Shown: positions 34,244 to 42,690 of the stretch, in pieces
How the letters are laid out: every line of letters starts with the position of its first letter
Position numbering within the stretch: position 1 is the first letter of the stretch
Source: Acidipila rosea
Lineage (GTDB): Bacteria; Acidobacteriota; Terriglobia; Terriglobales; Acidobacteriaceae
DNA: 64,000 bases
Reading direction: 5' to 3'
Assembly: GCF_004339725.1 (NCBI RefSeq)
Contig: NZ_SMGK01000003.1
Coordinates: 255,380 to 319,379 of the forward strand
Made by a program: the position numbers and the translations under genes
The notes under the pieces: generated by a model
Seen by the model: only the letters and a program-made list of their open reading frames with translations
Told to the model about the DNA's origin: nothing
The model's database searches: none

Positions 34244-34903
34244 CTACTGCGGAAGCGCGGCTTCCTGCCTGTGAATGCGCACTACCTCACGATAAGAAGC
34301 TGCCGCTGCGCGAATGGATTCGAGTTGACCACTGGCCAGTCTGGCGTCCGAAATCAGATCAGAGCCGACCCCGAGTGCGACTGCTCCGGCCTGGAGATAA
34401 GCGCCCGCTGTCTGCACAGTTACGCCGCCGGTGGGCATAAGGCGAATTTGAGGGAAGGGCGCGCGCAAGGCAGCGAGGTAGCTGGCGCCTCCCATGGCGG
34501 AGCAGGGAAAGACCTTAACTACATCGGCGCCCAGTGTCCACGCCTGCATAACCTCAGTGGGAGTAAGCGCGCCGGGCAGGGATAGCTTGCCGAGCGCTTT
34601 CGTGCGTGCGACAACCTCAGGGAAAAGACCCGGGCTGACTACGAATTCTGCCCCGGCTTCGATGGTGCTCTCGCACTGCTCCGCTGTGGTGATGGTGCCT
34701 GACCCAATGAGAACTGCATCGCCGAAGCGGCGGCACGCGCCGGCGATGACCTGGGAGGCGTCGGGTACGGTCATCGTGATCTCTACTACAGTGATGCCAC
34801 ACTCCAGCAGCAGGTCGATGGCCTGATAGGCGAGATCTGCGGAGCGAGCGCGCAGGACGGGAACCAGACAGCGAGAGAGGATCTTTTCTAAAGTGGACGG
34901 CAA
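34244..34903 (-). CDS. 2-keto-3-deoxy-6-phosphogluconate aldolase (KDPG/KHG aldolase)
   Basis: 219-residue class I aldolase cleaving KDPG to pyruvate and glyceraldehyde-3-phosphate. Glu41 in VVEITMTV and Schiff-base Lys130 in VVKVFPC are present, with GSGTITT and the phosphate-binding GGVTVQTAGAYL. The TTG start at 34903 is chosen because AAAGGAG lies exactly 7 bp upstream, so the protein begins near the family start; an upstream ATG at 34975 would overlap the kinase stop by 26 bp and add a polar tail. It follows the sugar kinase by 46 bp on the same strand. Confidence 0.87.
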   Translation of the reverse strand: MPSTLEKILSRCLVPVLRARSADLAYQAIDLLLECGITVVEITMTVPDASQVIAGACRRFGDAVLIGSGTITTAEQCESTIEAGAEFVVSPGLFPEVVARTKALGKLSLPGALTPTEVMQAWTLGADVVKVFPCSAMGGASYLAALRAPFPQIRLMPTGGVTVQTAGAYLQAGAVALGVGSDLISDARLASGQLESIRAAAASYREVVRIHRQEAALPQ

Positions 34904-34949
34904 CCGACGGCTCCTTTCATTTTGCTCATCTAGCTCATCATGCGGCGTG

Positions 34950-36071
34950 TCATCTGGTGATGTGCGGGACGGCATCCTGCATCAATTGCATGACCTCTGC
35001 CATAGTTGCTGCGCCATTGTCTCCGGGAGTTGTCATCGCAAGGGCGCCGTGCGCCAGGCCGCACTCAAGTGACCACTGCAGGGGCTGGCCACTCATGATG
35101 CCGTAGACAAGGCCAGAGGCAAAAGAGTCCCCACCGCCGATGCGGTCGAATACTTCTATTTCGCGCCACGGACCTCTGCAGGCTTCGTCAGAGGAAACAG
35201 CCGCGGCGTTCCAGCCGTTACGACTGGCCGAGTATGTTTTGCGGAGAGTCGAGGAGACGATCTTCAAGTTGGGATAGCTCTTCTGCATCTCGCGCATAAG
35301 CTCGCAGCTTTCATCGACACGGGATTCCAGATCCTCGCTGGCCGGCTGGTGCGAGTCGCGGTCAAGCAGCGCCAGAAAATCCTGACGGTGGCCAAAGAGC
35401 ACATCCACGACCTCGACGATGGCGCGGTTGCAGCGGATCGCCTCTTTGTGGCCACCGTGTGCTCGCCATAATGAGTCGCGGTAGTTCAAGTCATACGAAA
35501 CGATGGTTCCGTAGTTTCGCGCGGAGTGAATGGCGGCGAGGATGGTTGAAGGAGTAGTCGCTGAGAGTCCTGCGAAGATGCCTCCAGTATGAAACCACCG
35601 CGTGCCGTTCTTCTCACCGAAGATCAAATCCCAGTCATAACTCTCAGGGGTTAGTTGCGAAGCAGCCGTATGTCCACGGTCAGAACAGCCGACTGCGGCC
35701 CTCACGCCAAAGCCTCGCTCGACGAAGTTGAGACCATTGCGAACGGTCTGACCCACGCCGTCATAAGGCACCCACTGGATGAGAGAGGTATCCACCCCAC
35801 CTTGCAGGATGAGGTCCTCGATCAGCCTGCCTACAGAGTTATCAGCAAGAGCAGTTAGGAGACCGGTGCGCAGGCCGAAGCAGCGGCGAAGGCCGCGTGA
35901 CAGGTTATATTCGCCGCCACCCTCCCAGAGCTTGAATTCTCTGGCGGTGTGGATGCGCCCTTCTCCTGGATCGAGTCTGAGCATTACTTCACCCAGGCTG
36001 AGGCAGTCCCAGCGGACGCTCTCTGCCTCTCGCAGTGACAGCAACCCTCCTGTTGTAGTCGACTTTTTCAA
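34950..36071 (-). CDS. PfkB-family sugar kinase, probably 2-keto-3-deoxygluconate kinase
   Basis: 373-residue ribokinase-fold kinase. The first PfkB signature is EGGGEYNLSRGLRRCFGLRTG (split after residue 60) and the second is DRIGGGDSFASGLVYG with catalytic Asp315; the start region LSLGEVMLRLDPGEG is typical of KDG kinases. It would phosphorylate KDG to KDPG, the substrate of the aldolase immediately downstream. It begins at TTG 36071, where no strong ribosome binding site is visible, so the true start could be slightly downstream. It lies 24 bp after the IclR regulator gene. Confidence 0.83.
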   Translation of the reverse strand: MKKSTTTGGLLSLREAESVRWDCLSLGEVMLRLDPGEGRIHTAREFKLWEGGGEYNLSRGLRRCFGLRTGLLTALADNSVGRLIEDLILQGGVDTSLIQWVPYDGVGQTVRNGLNFVERGFGVRAAVGCSDRGHTAASQLTPESYDWDLIFGEKNGTRWFHTGGIFAGLSATTPSTILAAIHSARNYGTIVSYDLNYRDSLWRAHGGHKEAIRCNRAIVEVVDVLFGHRQDFLALLDRDSHQPASEDLESRVDESCELMREMQKSYPNLKIVSSTLRKTYSASRNGWNAAAVSSDEACRGPWREIEVFDRIGGGDSFASGLVYGIMSGQPLQWSLECGLAHGALAMTTPGDNGAATMAEVMQLMQDAVPHITR

Positions 36072-36095
36072 AGTATCAAACTATTCCATTTCTGC

Positions 36096-36899
36096 TTAAA
36101 GTTCGCGCTGACTATATCCCATGTCGCGCTCAATGGCCCGCGCGCAAAGTTGCAGGCTGCTGACGATTGCCGGTAGTTTCTGCTTGGTGATTCGAAAAGG
36201 CGGCCCCGATACGCTGATGGCTGAGCGCGAGACTCCATCAGGAGCAAAGATCGCCACTCCCAGACAGCGCACGCCATCCTCTCTTTCTCCGTCGTCGATG
36301 CCGTAGCCGCGTCTCCTGGTTCGTTCAAGCTCCTTCATCAGATCTTCCAGGGTCACCTTGGTCTTCTCGGTAAACCGTTCGACCTTGATTCTCTTCAACT
36401 GCTTTTCGCGCAGTTCCGGAGCCAGCGTGGCGAGCATCGATCTGCCGGAGGCTGTGCAGTATGCGGGACTGGTCGAGCCTATGCGCGAGATCATGCGTAT
36501 GCTGCGCGCGGGTTCTATCTTGTCCAGGTAAACGATGTGATCGTGATCGAGAATGCTGAGGTGGGCTGTCTCGCCAACCTCGTCTACGAGCTTGCGCAGA
36601 TGCGGCGCCGCTATCTCACGAAGGTCGTGCTGCTCCAGTGCCCGGGAGCCGTAGTCAAAGAGCCTGAGGCCCAGGCGGAAGCGGCCCCGACTGCTTCTTT
36701 CAATGATCCGGTGACGCTCAAGAACCATGAGGAACCGATGCGCGGTGCTCTTGTGCAGCTTGAGCGATGCCGCGATCTCGGCAAGGCTCTGCGGCTCGTT
36801 GCTCCGGGCGAGAGCATCGAGCAGGGCAAAGGTGCGATCGAGCGCCTGGAGCTTGTATGCCTGACTTTCGCTATCTTGCATTGCGGTACGAACTCTCAT
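36096..36899 (-). CDS. IclR-family transcriptional regulator (KdgR-like)
   Basis: 267 residues. A winged helix-turn-helix (about 15-75, SLAEIAASLKLHKSTAHRFL) is followed by an IclR effector domain with the conserved HDHIVYLDKIEPARSIRM and ISRIGSTSPAYCTASGRSML. IclR regulators of this kind often sense sugar acids such as KDG. It is transcribed with KDG kinase and KDPG aldolase and divergent to the RraA/MFS/receptor genes, so it probably controls both directions through the 103-bp intergenic region. The effector is inferred. The ATG at 36881 is an alternative start. Confidence 0.85.
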   Translation of the reverse strand: MRVRTAMQDSESQAYKLQALDRTFALLDALARSNEPQSLAEIAASLKLHKSTAHRFLMVLERHRIIERSSRGRFRLGLRLFDYGSRALEQHDLREIAAPHLRKLVDEVGETAHLSILDHDHIVYLDKIEPARSIRMISRIGSTSPAYCTASGRSMLATLAPELREKQLKRIKVERFTEKTKVTLEDLMKELERTRRRGYGIDDGEREDGVRCLGVAIFAPDGVSRSAISVSGPPFRITKQKLPAIVSSLQLCARAIERDMGYSQREL

Positions 36900-36922
36900 G
36901 ATATGGTGAAGCCACTTTGGAA

Positions 36923-36940
36923 GATAGAGTTTAACCTATC
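36923..36940. promoter_or_regulatory. candidate IclR operator
   Basis: An inverted repeat GATAG-N8-CTATC lies in the divergent promoter region between the IclR gene and the RraA-like gene; the whole 18-bp site is an imperfect palindrome. IclR proteins bind such short palindromes. No second copy was confirmed at other cluster promoters. Confidence 0.3.
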
Positions 36941-37002
36941 CCACGATAAAGGCGAATGAAAAATATCGGAAGAGTTGCTTATCTTCAGGAAGGGAACAGG
37001 AA

Positions 37003-37770
37003 ATGAATTTCGGTTACAAGTCGCGAGGGTTTCTCCTTGCTGTATTGGCCGTGATTGCCGTCGGACATGCTCAGGCGCCATCTGCCGCGAAGCAAAGTCC
37101 CACAGCAGCGCGCGGCGATCAATCTGTCGGATCGTTAATCAAGGAATATCGGCATGTGGAAGTGGCTTCGATCTCCGATGCGATCGAACAGCTGACCGGC
37201 CGCAGGATGTATATGACGCACAAGATGCAGGCTATCTTTCCAACGCACTTCGTCGGCGTTGCCCTCACGGTGCTGCTGAAAAAATCAGAGCAGAAAAATC
37301 CGTCAGCGCTCGACGGGATGCTGGCCGCCATCGACGCAGGCCAGGCCGACTCGGTGTGGGTGATGAAGATAGAAGACGGCGCGGACATTGCTGGCATGGG
37401 AGGGCTGATGGGCGTGGCCATGAACGCTCGCGGATATGCCGGGGCGGTGATCGATGGAGGGGTGCGTGACGTTGCGCAGCTCAAGAAGATAGGCTTCCCG
37501 GTGTATTCGACCGGAGCTGTTCCATCTACGTCCGTTCACCATTACGTGTTTGCTGGCTCCGATATCCCGGTCAACTGCGATGGTGTGCAGGTGAATGGCG
37601 GCGATATTATCGCAGCGGACCAGGACGGGGTAGTCGTCGTGCCGCGTGCCATCGCCGCGGCGGTCCTTGCCAGGGCTCAGCAGCTCGATTTTCAGGAACA
37701 CATGATGTACGGCTACATCGAGCAGTCGAAGTCAATCGAAGCCGCCGTAAAGAAGACAGGCAGATTGTAA
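37003..37770 (+). CDS. exported RraA-like / HMG-CHA aldolase family protein
   Basis: 255 residues with a Sec signal peptide (hydrophobic 9-23, GHA-QA), unusual for this cytoplasmic family. The RraA/aldolase core is seen with SISDAIEQLTG, then IDGGVRDVAQLKKIGFPVYS holding the Gly-x-Arg-Asp substrate/metal site, and ADQDGVVVVPR. RraA homologues include pyruvate aldolases and oxaloacetate decarboxylases, as well as the RNase E inhibitor; with an export signal RNase regulation is unlikely. It starts the plus-strand branch of the sugar-acid cluster, 37 bp before the MFS gene. AGGA lies near the ATG. Exact reaction unknown. Confidence 0.7.
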   Translation: MNFGYKSRGFLLAVLAVIAVGHAQAPSAAKQSPTAARGDQSVGSLIKEYRHVEVASISDAIEQLTGRRMYMTHKMQAIFPTHFVGVALTVLLKKSEQKNPSALDGMLAAIDAGQADSVWVMKIEDGADIAGMGGLMGVAMNARGYAGAVIDGGVRDVAQLKKIGFPVYSTGAVPSTSVHHYVFAGSDIPVNCDGVQVNGGDIIAADQDGVVVVPRAIAAAVLARAQQLDFQEHMMYGYIEQSKSIEAAVKKTGRL

Positions 37771-37807
37771 AGCGTTGATTCAGATCATCGAGTGAGAGAG
37801 TTGTCGA

Positions 37808-39073
37808 ATGCTGCGATTCTTCCTGATTTTTCTACTCTTTGGCCTAAGTGCTATTTCGTTTCTTGATAGAACGAATATCTCCATCGCTGCACCAGAATTG
37901 CGAGCGGGCTTCCACCTGAGCAATGTTGAGCTGGGGTGGGTGTTCAGCGCGTTTCTTGTGGGTTATGCGGGCTTCCAGCTTGTAGCAGGCAAGCTCGCGG
38001 ATCGCTATGGGCCTCGCAAGATGCTGACCGCAGGAGTCCTGGGATGGTGTCTCTTTACTGCCATGACGGCAGTGGTGCAGCCACACTGGCGCTTTGCCTT
38101 ACTCCTGCTGCTCGGAGTACGCTTCGCCCTAGGCGTAGGTGAATCGATCATCTATCCTGCGGGCAATCTCTTTGTATCGCGATGGATTCCGACGAGTGAG
38201 CAAGGGCTTGCCAATGGGCTCATCTTTGCAGGGGTCGGAGCCGGCGCGGGTCTGACTCCGCCGTTGCTGAATTGGGTCATCCAGTCCTACGGCTGGCGGG
38301 CCTGCTTCTGGCTGTCCGCGCTCATTGGCGTTTTCGCTGCCGGGGTGTGGTATCTCAGCTCGCGCGATCAGCCAGAGGCTCATCCCTGGATAAGCGCAAA
38401 GGAATTAGAGCATATTCGCCGGGGCCTTGAGGCTAAGTCCACAGCAGATGTCCGAAAGGCTGATCCCTCCAGCGCATCTCCTTACCGGAACGGGCAGATA
38501 TGGCTGCTCTCAGCGAGTTACTTCTCATTCGGCTATACCGCGTGGATCTTCTTTAGCTGGTTTTTTCTCTACCTTGCGGAAGTGCGCCACCTGAGCCTGC
38601 GGAATAGCGCCTTCTTTACGACTCTTCCCTTTCTGGCGATGACCATCTCCTCTCCGGTGGCCGGGTATATCAGCGATCGCATAAGTCACGCTTATGGCTC
38701 CTATAGAGGTAGATCCATCTTCGCGGCGGTCTCGCTGATGCTTACGGCGCTGCTGTTGCTGGAAGGATCTCGTATCACTTCAGTGACGGCTGCCGCACTG
38801 GTGCTGGCATCTGGAGCGGGCATGCTCTACGCCTCGCAAAGCTGCTACTGGTGCGCGGCTATCGCCGCGAGCGGGACGAAAAAAGGGGCAGCGGCCGGAC
38901 TGATGAACATGGGCGGCCAGATAGGAGGAGCTCTGACAGCGACACTGACGCCATGGATCGCCACGAAGTTCGGGTGGATTGCAGCCTTTGCTGTGGCTGC
39001 CATCGTCGCCTTTGCCGGGGGCGTCGCCTGGCTGTTTGTGCGCCCGACTCGATCCAGCCAGGTAAGTCTGTAA
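37808..39073 (+). CDS. MFS sugar-acid transporter (anion:cation symporter, hexuronate/KDG-like)
   Basis: 421-residue 12-helix transporter. FLDRTNISIAAPELR after helix 1 and the motif A segment GKLADRYGPRKMLTAG are typical of the ACS family of organic-anion/H+ symporters (ExuT, D-galactonate and glucarate transporters); GVRFALGVGESIIYPAGN matches the signature after helix 4. With KDG kinase and KDPG aldolase next door, import of a hexonate or 2-keto-3-deoxygluconate is likely. It lies 37 bp after the RraA-like gene. GAGAG precedes the ATG. Confidence 0.8.
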   Translation: MLRFFLIFLLFGLSAISFLDRTNISIAAPELRAGFHLSNVELGWVFSAFLVGYAGFQLVAGKLADRYGPRKMLTAGVLGWCLFTAMTAVVQPHWRFALLLLLGVRFALGVGESIIYPAGNLFVSRWIPTSEQGLANGLIFAGVGAGAGLTPPLLNWVIQSYGWRACFWLSALIGVFAAGVWYLSSRDQPEAHPWISAKELEHIRRGLEAKSTADVRKADPSSASPYRNGQIWLLSASYFSFGYTAWIFFSWFFLYLAEVRHLSLRNSAFFTTLPFLAMTISSPVAGYISDRISHAYGSYRGRSIFAAVSLMLTALLLLEGSRITSVTAAALVLASGAGMLYASQSCYWCAAIAASGTKKGAAAGLMNMGGQIGGALTATLTPWIATKFGWIAAFAVAAIVAFAGGVAWLFVRPTRSSQVSL

Positions 39074-39379
39074 GTCTTCCTTAACTGGCTGATCCGCCCG
39101 CACCCCATTCTTTTCCAAAACAAATACCGCATGGCGATACGCAGTCTCAAATATCTGTTGACTTGCTGTCATCGACGTTTCACACTCACTCCATCGATCG
39201 GCATGTGCCGTGCAGGTTGAGCAGCATAGCCAGGAAGCTTATGACTGCCGACATGCTCTAGTCTCGTCCGCACGGCTTTGTTGGAACTACCTGAAAAGCA
39301 AGTGCCAGACACTTTGTCACGTGATCGAGAACTGGGCTCCAACTAGCACCATGATTGTTCAGCGTCGGGAGATAAAGTG
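39074..39379. other. intergenic region upstream of TonB-dependent receptor, probable promoter
   Basis: 306 bp without a supported gene. A possible sigma-70 promoter is TTGACT (39158-39163), 17-bp spacer, CACACT (39181-39186), about 195 bp before the receptor start; the -10 match is poor. GGGAG just before 39380 is a ribosome binding site. No operator copy was seen. Confidence 0.35.
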
Positions 39380-42300
39380 ATGTGGAATCGTTCTAGTGCA
39401 ATATGCATATGGCTGTGCGCTGTCCTGGTAGTTGCGCTACCTGTGACGTCATTCGCACAGGTTGCCAACAACACTTCACTGGTAGGAACGGTTCTCGATC
39501 CCTCCGGTAATCCAGTAAGCGGCGCGAATGTGAAGGCAGTAAATGTCGGCACCAAGGTGAATTACTCCGGCAAGACCAACGATCAGGGTTACTATGCGAT
39601 CACATTCATACCGGCGGGAACCTACAACATCACAGTAGAGAGTCAGGGCTTCAAGTCCGAGACTAGTACGGGCATTCCTGTTGCGATTAACGCAGCGGTC
39701 CGCTCGAACTTTACGCTAAGCATCGGCTCCGTGCAGGATCAAGTACTGGTGACCGCATCGACTCCGCCGCTTGCCACGGACGATGCTACCGTGCAGGAGA
39801 CCGTGAATACGCGGGCGATTCAGGATCTGCCATTAAGCGGCAGGCGCACGATGGACCTTGCGGCTACCAAGTCTGATGTAATTGTGGGCCCTAAAACTTC
39901 CTTTACAGGTATACCGCCAGGTGAGGATTTTATTGGCGCTGGTCAGAGAGAAATCACGAATAGCCTCTCTCTTGATGGCATTACCATCATGAACAATCTG
40001 ATCTCTACCTCAGCCGTTACGGTTAGCCCGGATGCGATCCAGGAAGTTCAGACGCAGACTGGAAACTACACAGCTCAATACGGCGCATACATGGGCGTAC
40101 ATATCAACATGGTTTCGAAGACGGGAACTAACTCGCTCCATGGAACTGCATACGATTATGTGCAGAACGATGCTTTCGACGCGAAGAACTTCTTCAACCG
40201 CTCTAATACCAAGCTGCCCCTGCGCTACAACCAATTCGGATTTGAACTAGATGGACCTGTCTATCTTCCGAAGATCTACGATGGTCGCGATAAGACATTC
40301 TTCACCGCGGCCTATGAAGGGCTGAGGAACAATAACCAGACAGGGGTAGGCCTGGGAAATACCTTTACACAGGCGATGCGGAACGGGGACTTCTCACAGA
40401 CATCGGCGAAGCTCTTCAATCCGTATACCGGCACGGCCTTCGCTAACAACCAGATTGATCCAGGGCTGGTCTCTCCGATCGCGCAGAAGATCATCTCGTT
40501 GTATTACCCATTGCCGAACGCAACTGGCGCTAACAACTTCACTGCGCCGCTGCCTTCGGTAGTAAATATCAACAATGTACTTGCGCGCGTGGATCAAACC
40601 TTTGGGCAGAATGTGCGCCTGTTTGTACGCTATGACTGGCAGAACCTAACTGCGTTAGGCTCGAGCGTTACACCCACTGGCGCTACCTATGGGCCCACTA
40701 ATAATAGAAATATAGCCTTCGGCTATACGCAGGTCATTACTCCCAACTTCATCAACGACTTTAGATTCGGCAGAAATCACCTGATCAGCAATGCGCTGAA
40801 CTACTGGTACCAGAATCATCTGCTGAATGCAGGTACGAGCCTTGGCATCCCAGGCTTCGCAGCGGATACGCAGTTCAATAATCCTGGCATTCCCTACATG
40901 ACCGTGACCAATTATCTTTCCATGGGCAATAACGGAACCAACTGGTTCCAGGATGATACGACGTGGCACGGCTATGACCAGGTCAGCTGGACCCACGGCA
41001 AGCACGCGATTATGGCAGGCGCCGAACTACGGAAGATGACAACGGGGCGGGCTGCTCAGAACAATCCACTTGGAATCTTCGCCTTCAATGGGCAGCTCAC
41101 GTGCCAGGTCCAGGGAGGAGCGTGCGCCTCTGGAACGGGCAACGCTGCTGCGGATTTCCTCTTGGGCCTGCCGCAGAATGATGCTACGCCTATACAGGAG
41201 TTGAAAGGCGTAGTGACCGAATGGCGAGACGGATTCTTTATCCTGGATAACTGGCAGGTCAACGAAAGACTTACGCTGAACTACGGAATCCGGTACGAAC
41301 TTCCTACCGTTCCCTATAGTCAGAATGGATTTGCGACTATTCTCAATGCGCAGCAGACGGCACTTATACCCGCGAACGCACCGCAGGCAGGATTCCATTT
41401 CATCGACGCGAACCACCAGGACTGGGCGCCTCGCGTAGGCTTTGCCTATCGCGCAACGAATCACGTGGTGATCAGAGGGGGCGGAGGAATCTTCTACAAC
41501 CCAAACCAGACGAATAGCTTTACCCTGGCTACGGGTAATCCGCCCTTTGCGCAATCAACGACCTACTCCACAGTTCCCGGTTCACCCGCGCTTTCGTTTG
41601 CCAATCCAACACCGGGCACCAATCAATCGAAGACAATAGTTCCTGGAACGCCCGGAACATATGTCTCTGTCTTCAGTGTTAATCCTTATCTGCCGACCCC
41701 TACGATGTATCAATGGAATCTGGACGCTGGCAATGATCTATGGAAGAACGCGGCGTTTGAGCTGCAGTATCTCGGTTCACACTCACTGCACCTCGATCGC
41801 AGCTTCTATAACAACACTCCGCTGCCTGCGCCAGGGAATGTAAATGCTCGCCGGCCCAACCAGCTATGGGGCTCCATTCGCCAGATTCAGAATGATGAGT
41901 TCGCTAACTACAACGGCCTGACTGCAATCTTTCGCCAACGCATGACCAATGGCGTGCAGGCTATGGTGAGCTATACATGGGCCCATGATCTTGATGTCTC
42001 CACAGACTCAAATGGCGGCGGCGCGCCGATGAATCCCTATAACTTCCGCGCCGATTACGGGAATGCGAACTGGGATATTCGGCATCGCCTGGTAGCATCG
42101 ATCATCTGGGAGCTTCCCAAGCTCAGTAATTTTTCGCCCACGGTAAGAACGGCGCTGGGGAACTGGCAGCTCAACACAATCACCACGCTGCAGTCTGGCA
42201 TGCCCTTCAATGTGACCATCTCGCCTGACCAGGCGAATACGGGAGTGGGAAACCAGCGTCCTAACTATGTACACGCGCCCAGTGCTAAGTGCAATGCTGA

Positions 42301-42619
42301 TTCTGTTGTCTCCGGCGCAAGCTGCATTGACTCAAGCGCGTATACCCTTCCAGCCTCTTACACCTATGGCAATGAACATCGCAATGTGCTTTATGGGCCC
42401 GCCTACCTGGATTCCGATGTTTCTCTCTTCAAGAACTTTCCGGTATATAAGACGATGACGTTGCAATTACGTGCGGAGGCCTTCAACGTATTCAACCGCG
42501 CGCAGCTTGCCAATCCCAGCGCGACATTCCAGACTTCCTCGTTTGGCACTATTCAGAATACGGCGGCGGTTCTGGCTCCAAATCGTGTCTTGCAGTTTGC
42601 TGGAAAGATTAACTTTTAA
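39380..42619 (+). CDS. TonB-dependent outer-membrane receptor, Oar-like, with carboxypeptidase-regulatory N-terminal domain
   Basis: 1079 residues. A signal peptide (SFA-QV) precedes a CarboxypepD_reg-like beta domain (LVGTVLDPSGNPVSGANVKA), then a plug region (SLDGITIMNN near 200) and a long beta-barrel that ends in LQFAGKINF with a terminal Phe, the usual BAM signal. Oar-like receptors are abundant in Acidobacteriota and import glycans or other large substrates. It sits between the MFS/RraA genes and the SelA-like gene, so it probably serves the same sugar. GGGAG upstream supports ATG 39380, although GTG 39377 is possible. A hairpin follows. Confidence 0.85.
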   Translation: MWNRSSAICIWLCAVLVVALPVTSFAQVANNTSLVGTVLDPSGNPVSGANVKAVNVGTKVNYSGKTNDQGYYAITFIPAGTYNITVESQGFKSETSTGIPVAINAAVRSNFTLSIGSVQDQVLVTASTPPLATDDATVQETVNTRAIQDLPLSGRRTMDLAATKSDVIVGPKTSFTGIPPGEDFIGAGQREITNSLSLDGITIMNNLISTSAVTVSPDAIQEVQTQTGNYTAQYGAYMGVHINMVSKTGTNSLHGTAYDYVQNDAFDAKNFFNRSNTKLPLRYNQFGFELDGPVYLPKIYDGRDKTFFTAAYEGLRNNNQTGVGLGNTFTQAMRNGDFSQTSAKLFNPYTGTAFANNQIDPGLVSPIAQKIISLYYPLPNATGANNFTAPLPSVVNINNVLARVDQTFGQNVRLFVRYDWQNLTALGSSVTPTGATYGPTNNRNIAFGYTQVITPNFINDFRFGRNHLISNALNYWYQNHLLNAGTSLGIPGFAADTQFNNPGIPYMTVTNYLSMGNNGTNWFQDDTTWHGYDQVSWTHGKHAIMAGAELRKMTTGRAAQNNPLGIFAFNGQLTCQVQGGACASGTGNAAADFLLGLPQNDATPIQELKGVVTEWRDGFFILDNWQVNERLTLNYGIRYELPTVPYSQNGFATILNAQQTALIPANAPQAGFHFIDANHQDWAPRVGFAYRATNHVVIRGGGGIFYNPNQTNSFTLATGNPPFAQSTTYSTVPGSPALSFANPTPGTNQSKTIVPGTPGTYVSVFSVNPYLPTPTMYQWNLDAGNDLWKNAAFELQYLGSHSLHLDRSFYNNTPLPAPGNVNARRPNQLWGSIRQIQNDEFANYNGLTAIFRQRMTNGVQAMVSYTWAHDLDVSTDSNGGGAPMNPYNFRADYGNANWDIRHRLVASIIWELPKLSNFSPTVRTALGNWQLNTITTLQSGMPFNVTISPDQANTGVGNQRPNYVHAPSAKCNADSVVSGASCIDSSAYTLPASYTYGNEHRNVLYGPAYLDSDVSLFKNFPVYKTMTLQLRAEAFNVFNRAQLANPSATFQTSSFGTIQNTAAVLAPNRVLQFAGKINF

Positions 42620-42631
42620 CGGATAGCTGCA

Positions 42632-42660
42632 GGCATGGTGGACGTCAAATCCATCATGCC
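42632..42660 (+). other. intercistronic hairpin after TonB-dependent receptor
   Basis: GGCATGGTGGA (42632-42642) pairs over 11 bp, with one G-T pair, with TCCATCATGCC (42650-42660) around a 7-nt loop. No T-tract follows, so it may stabilise or partly attenuate the transcript rather than terminate it before the SelA-like gene, whose ribosome binding site AGGAGA is at 42675-42680. Confidence 0.55.
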
Positions 42661-42690
42661 TTCAACAGGTGATCAGGAGAAGTGAGAACT

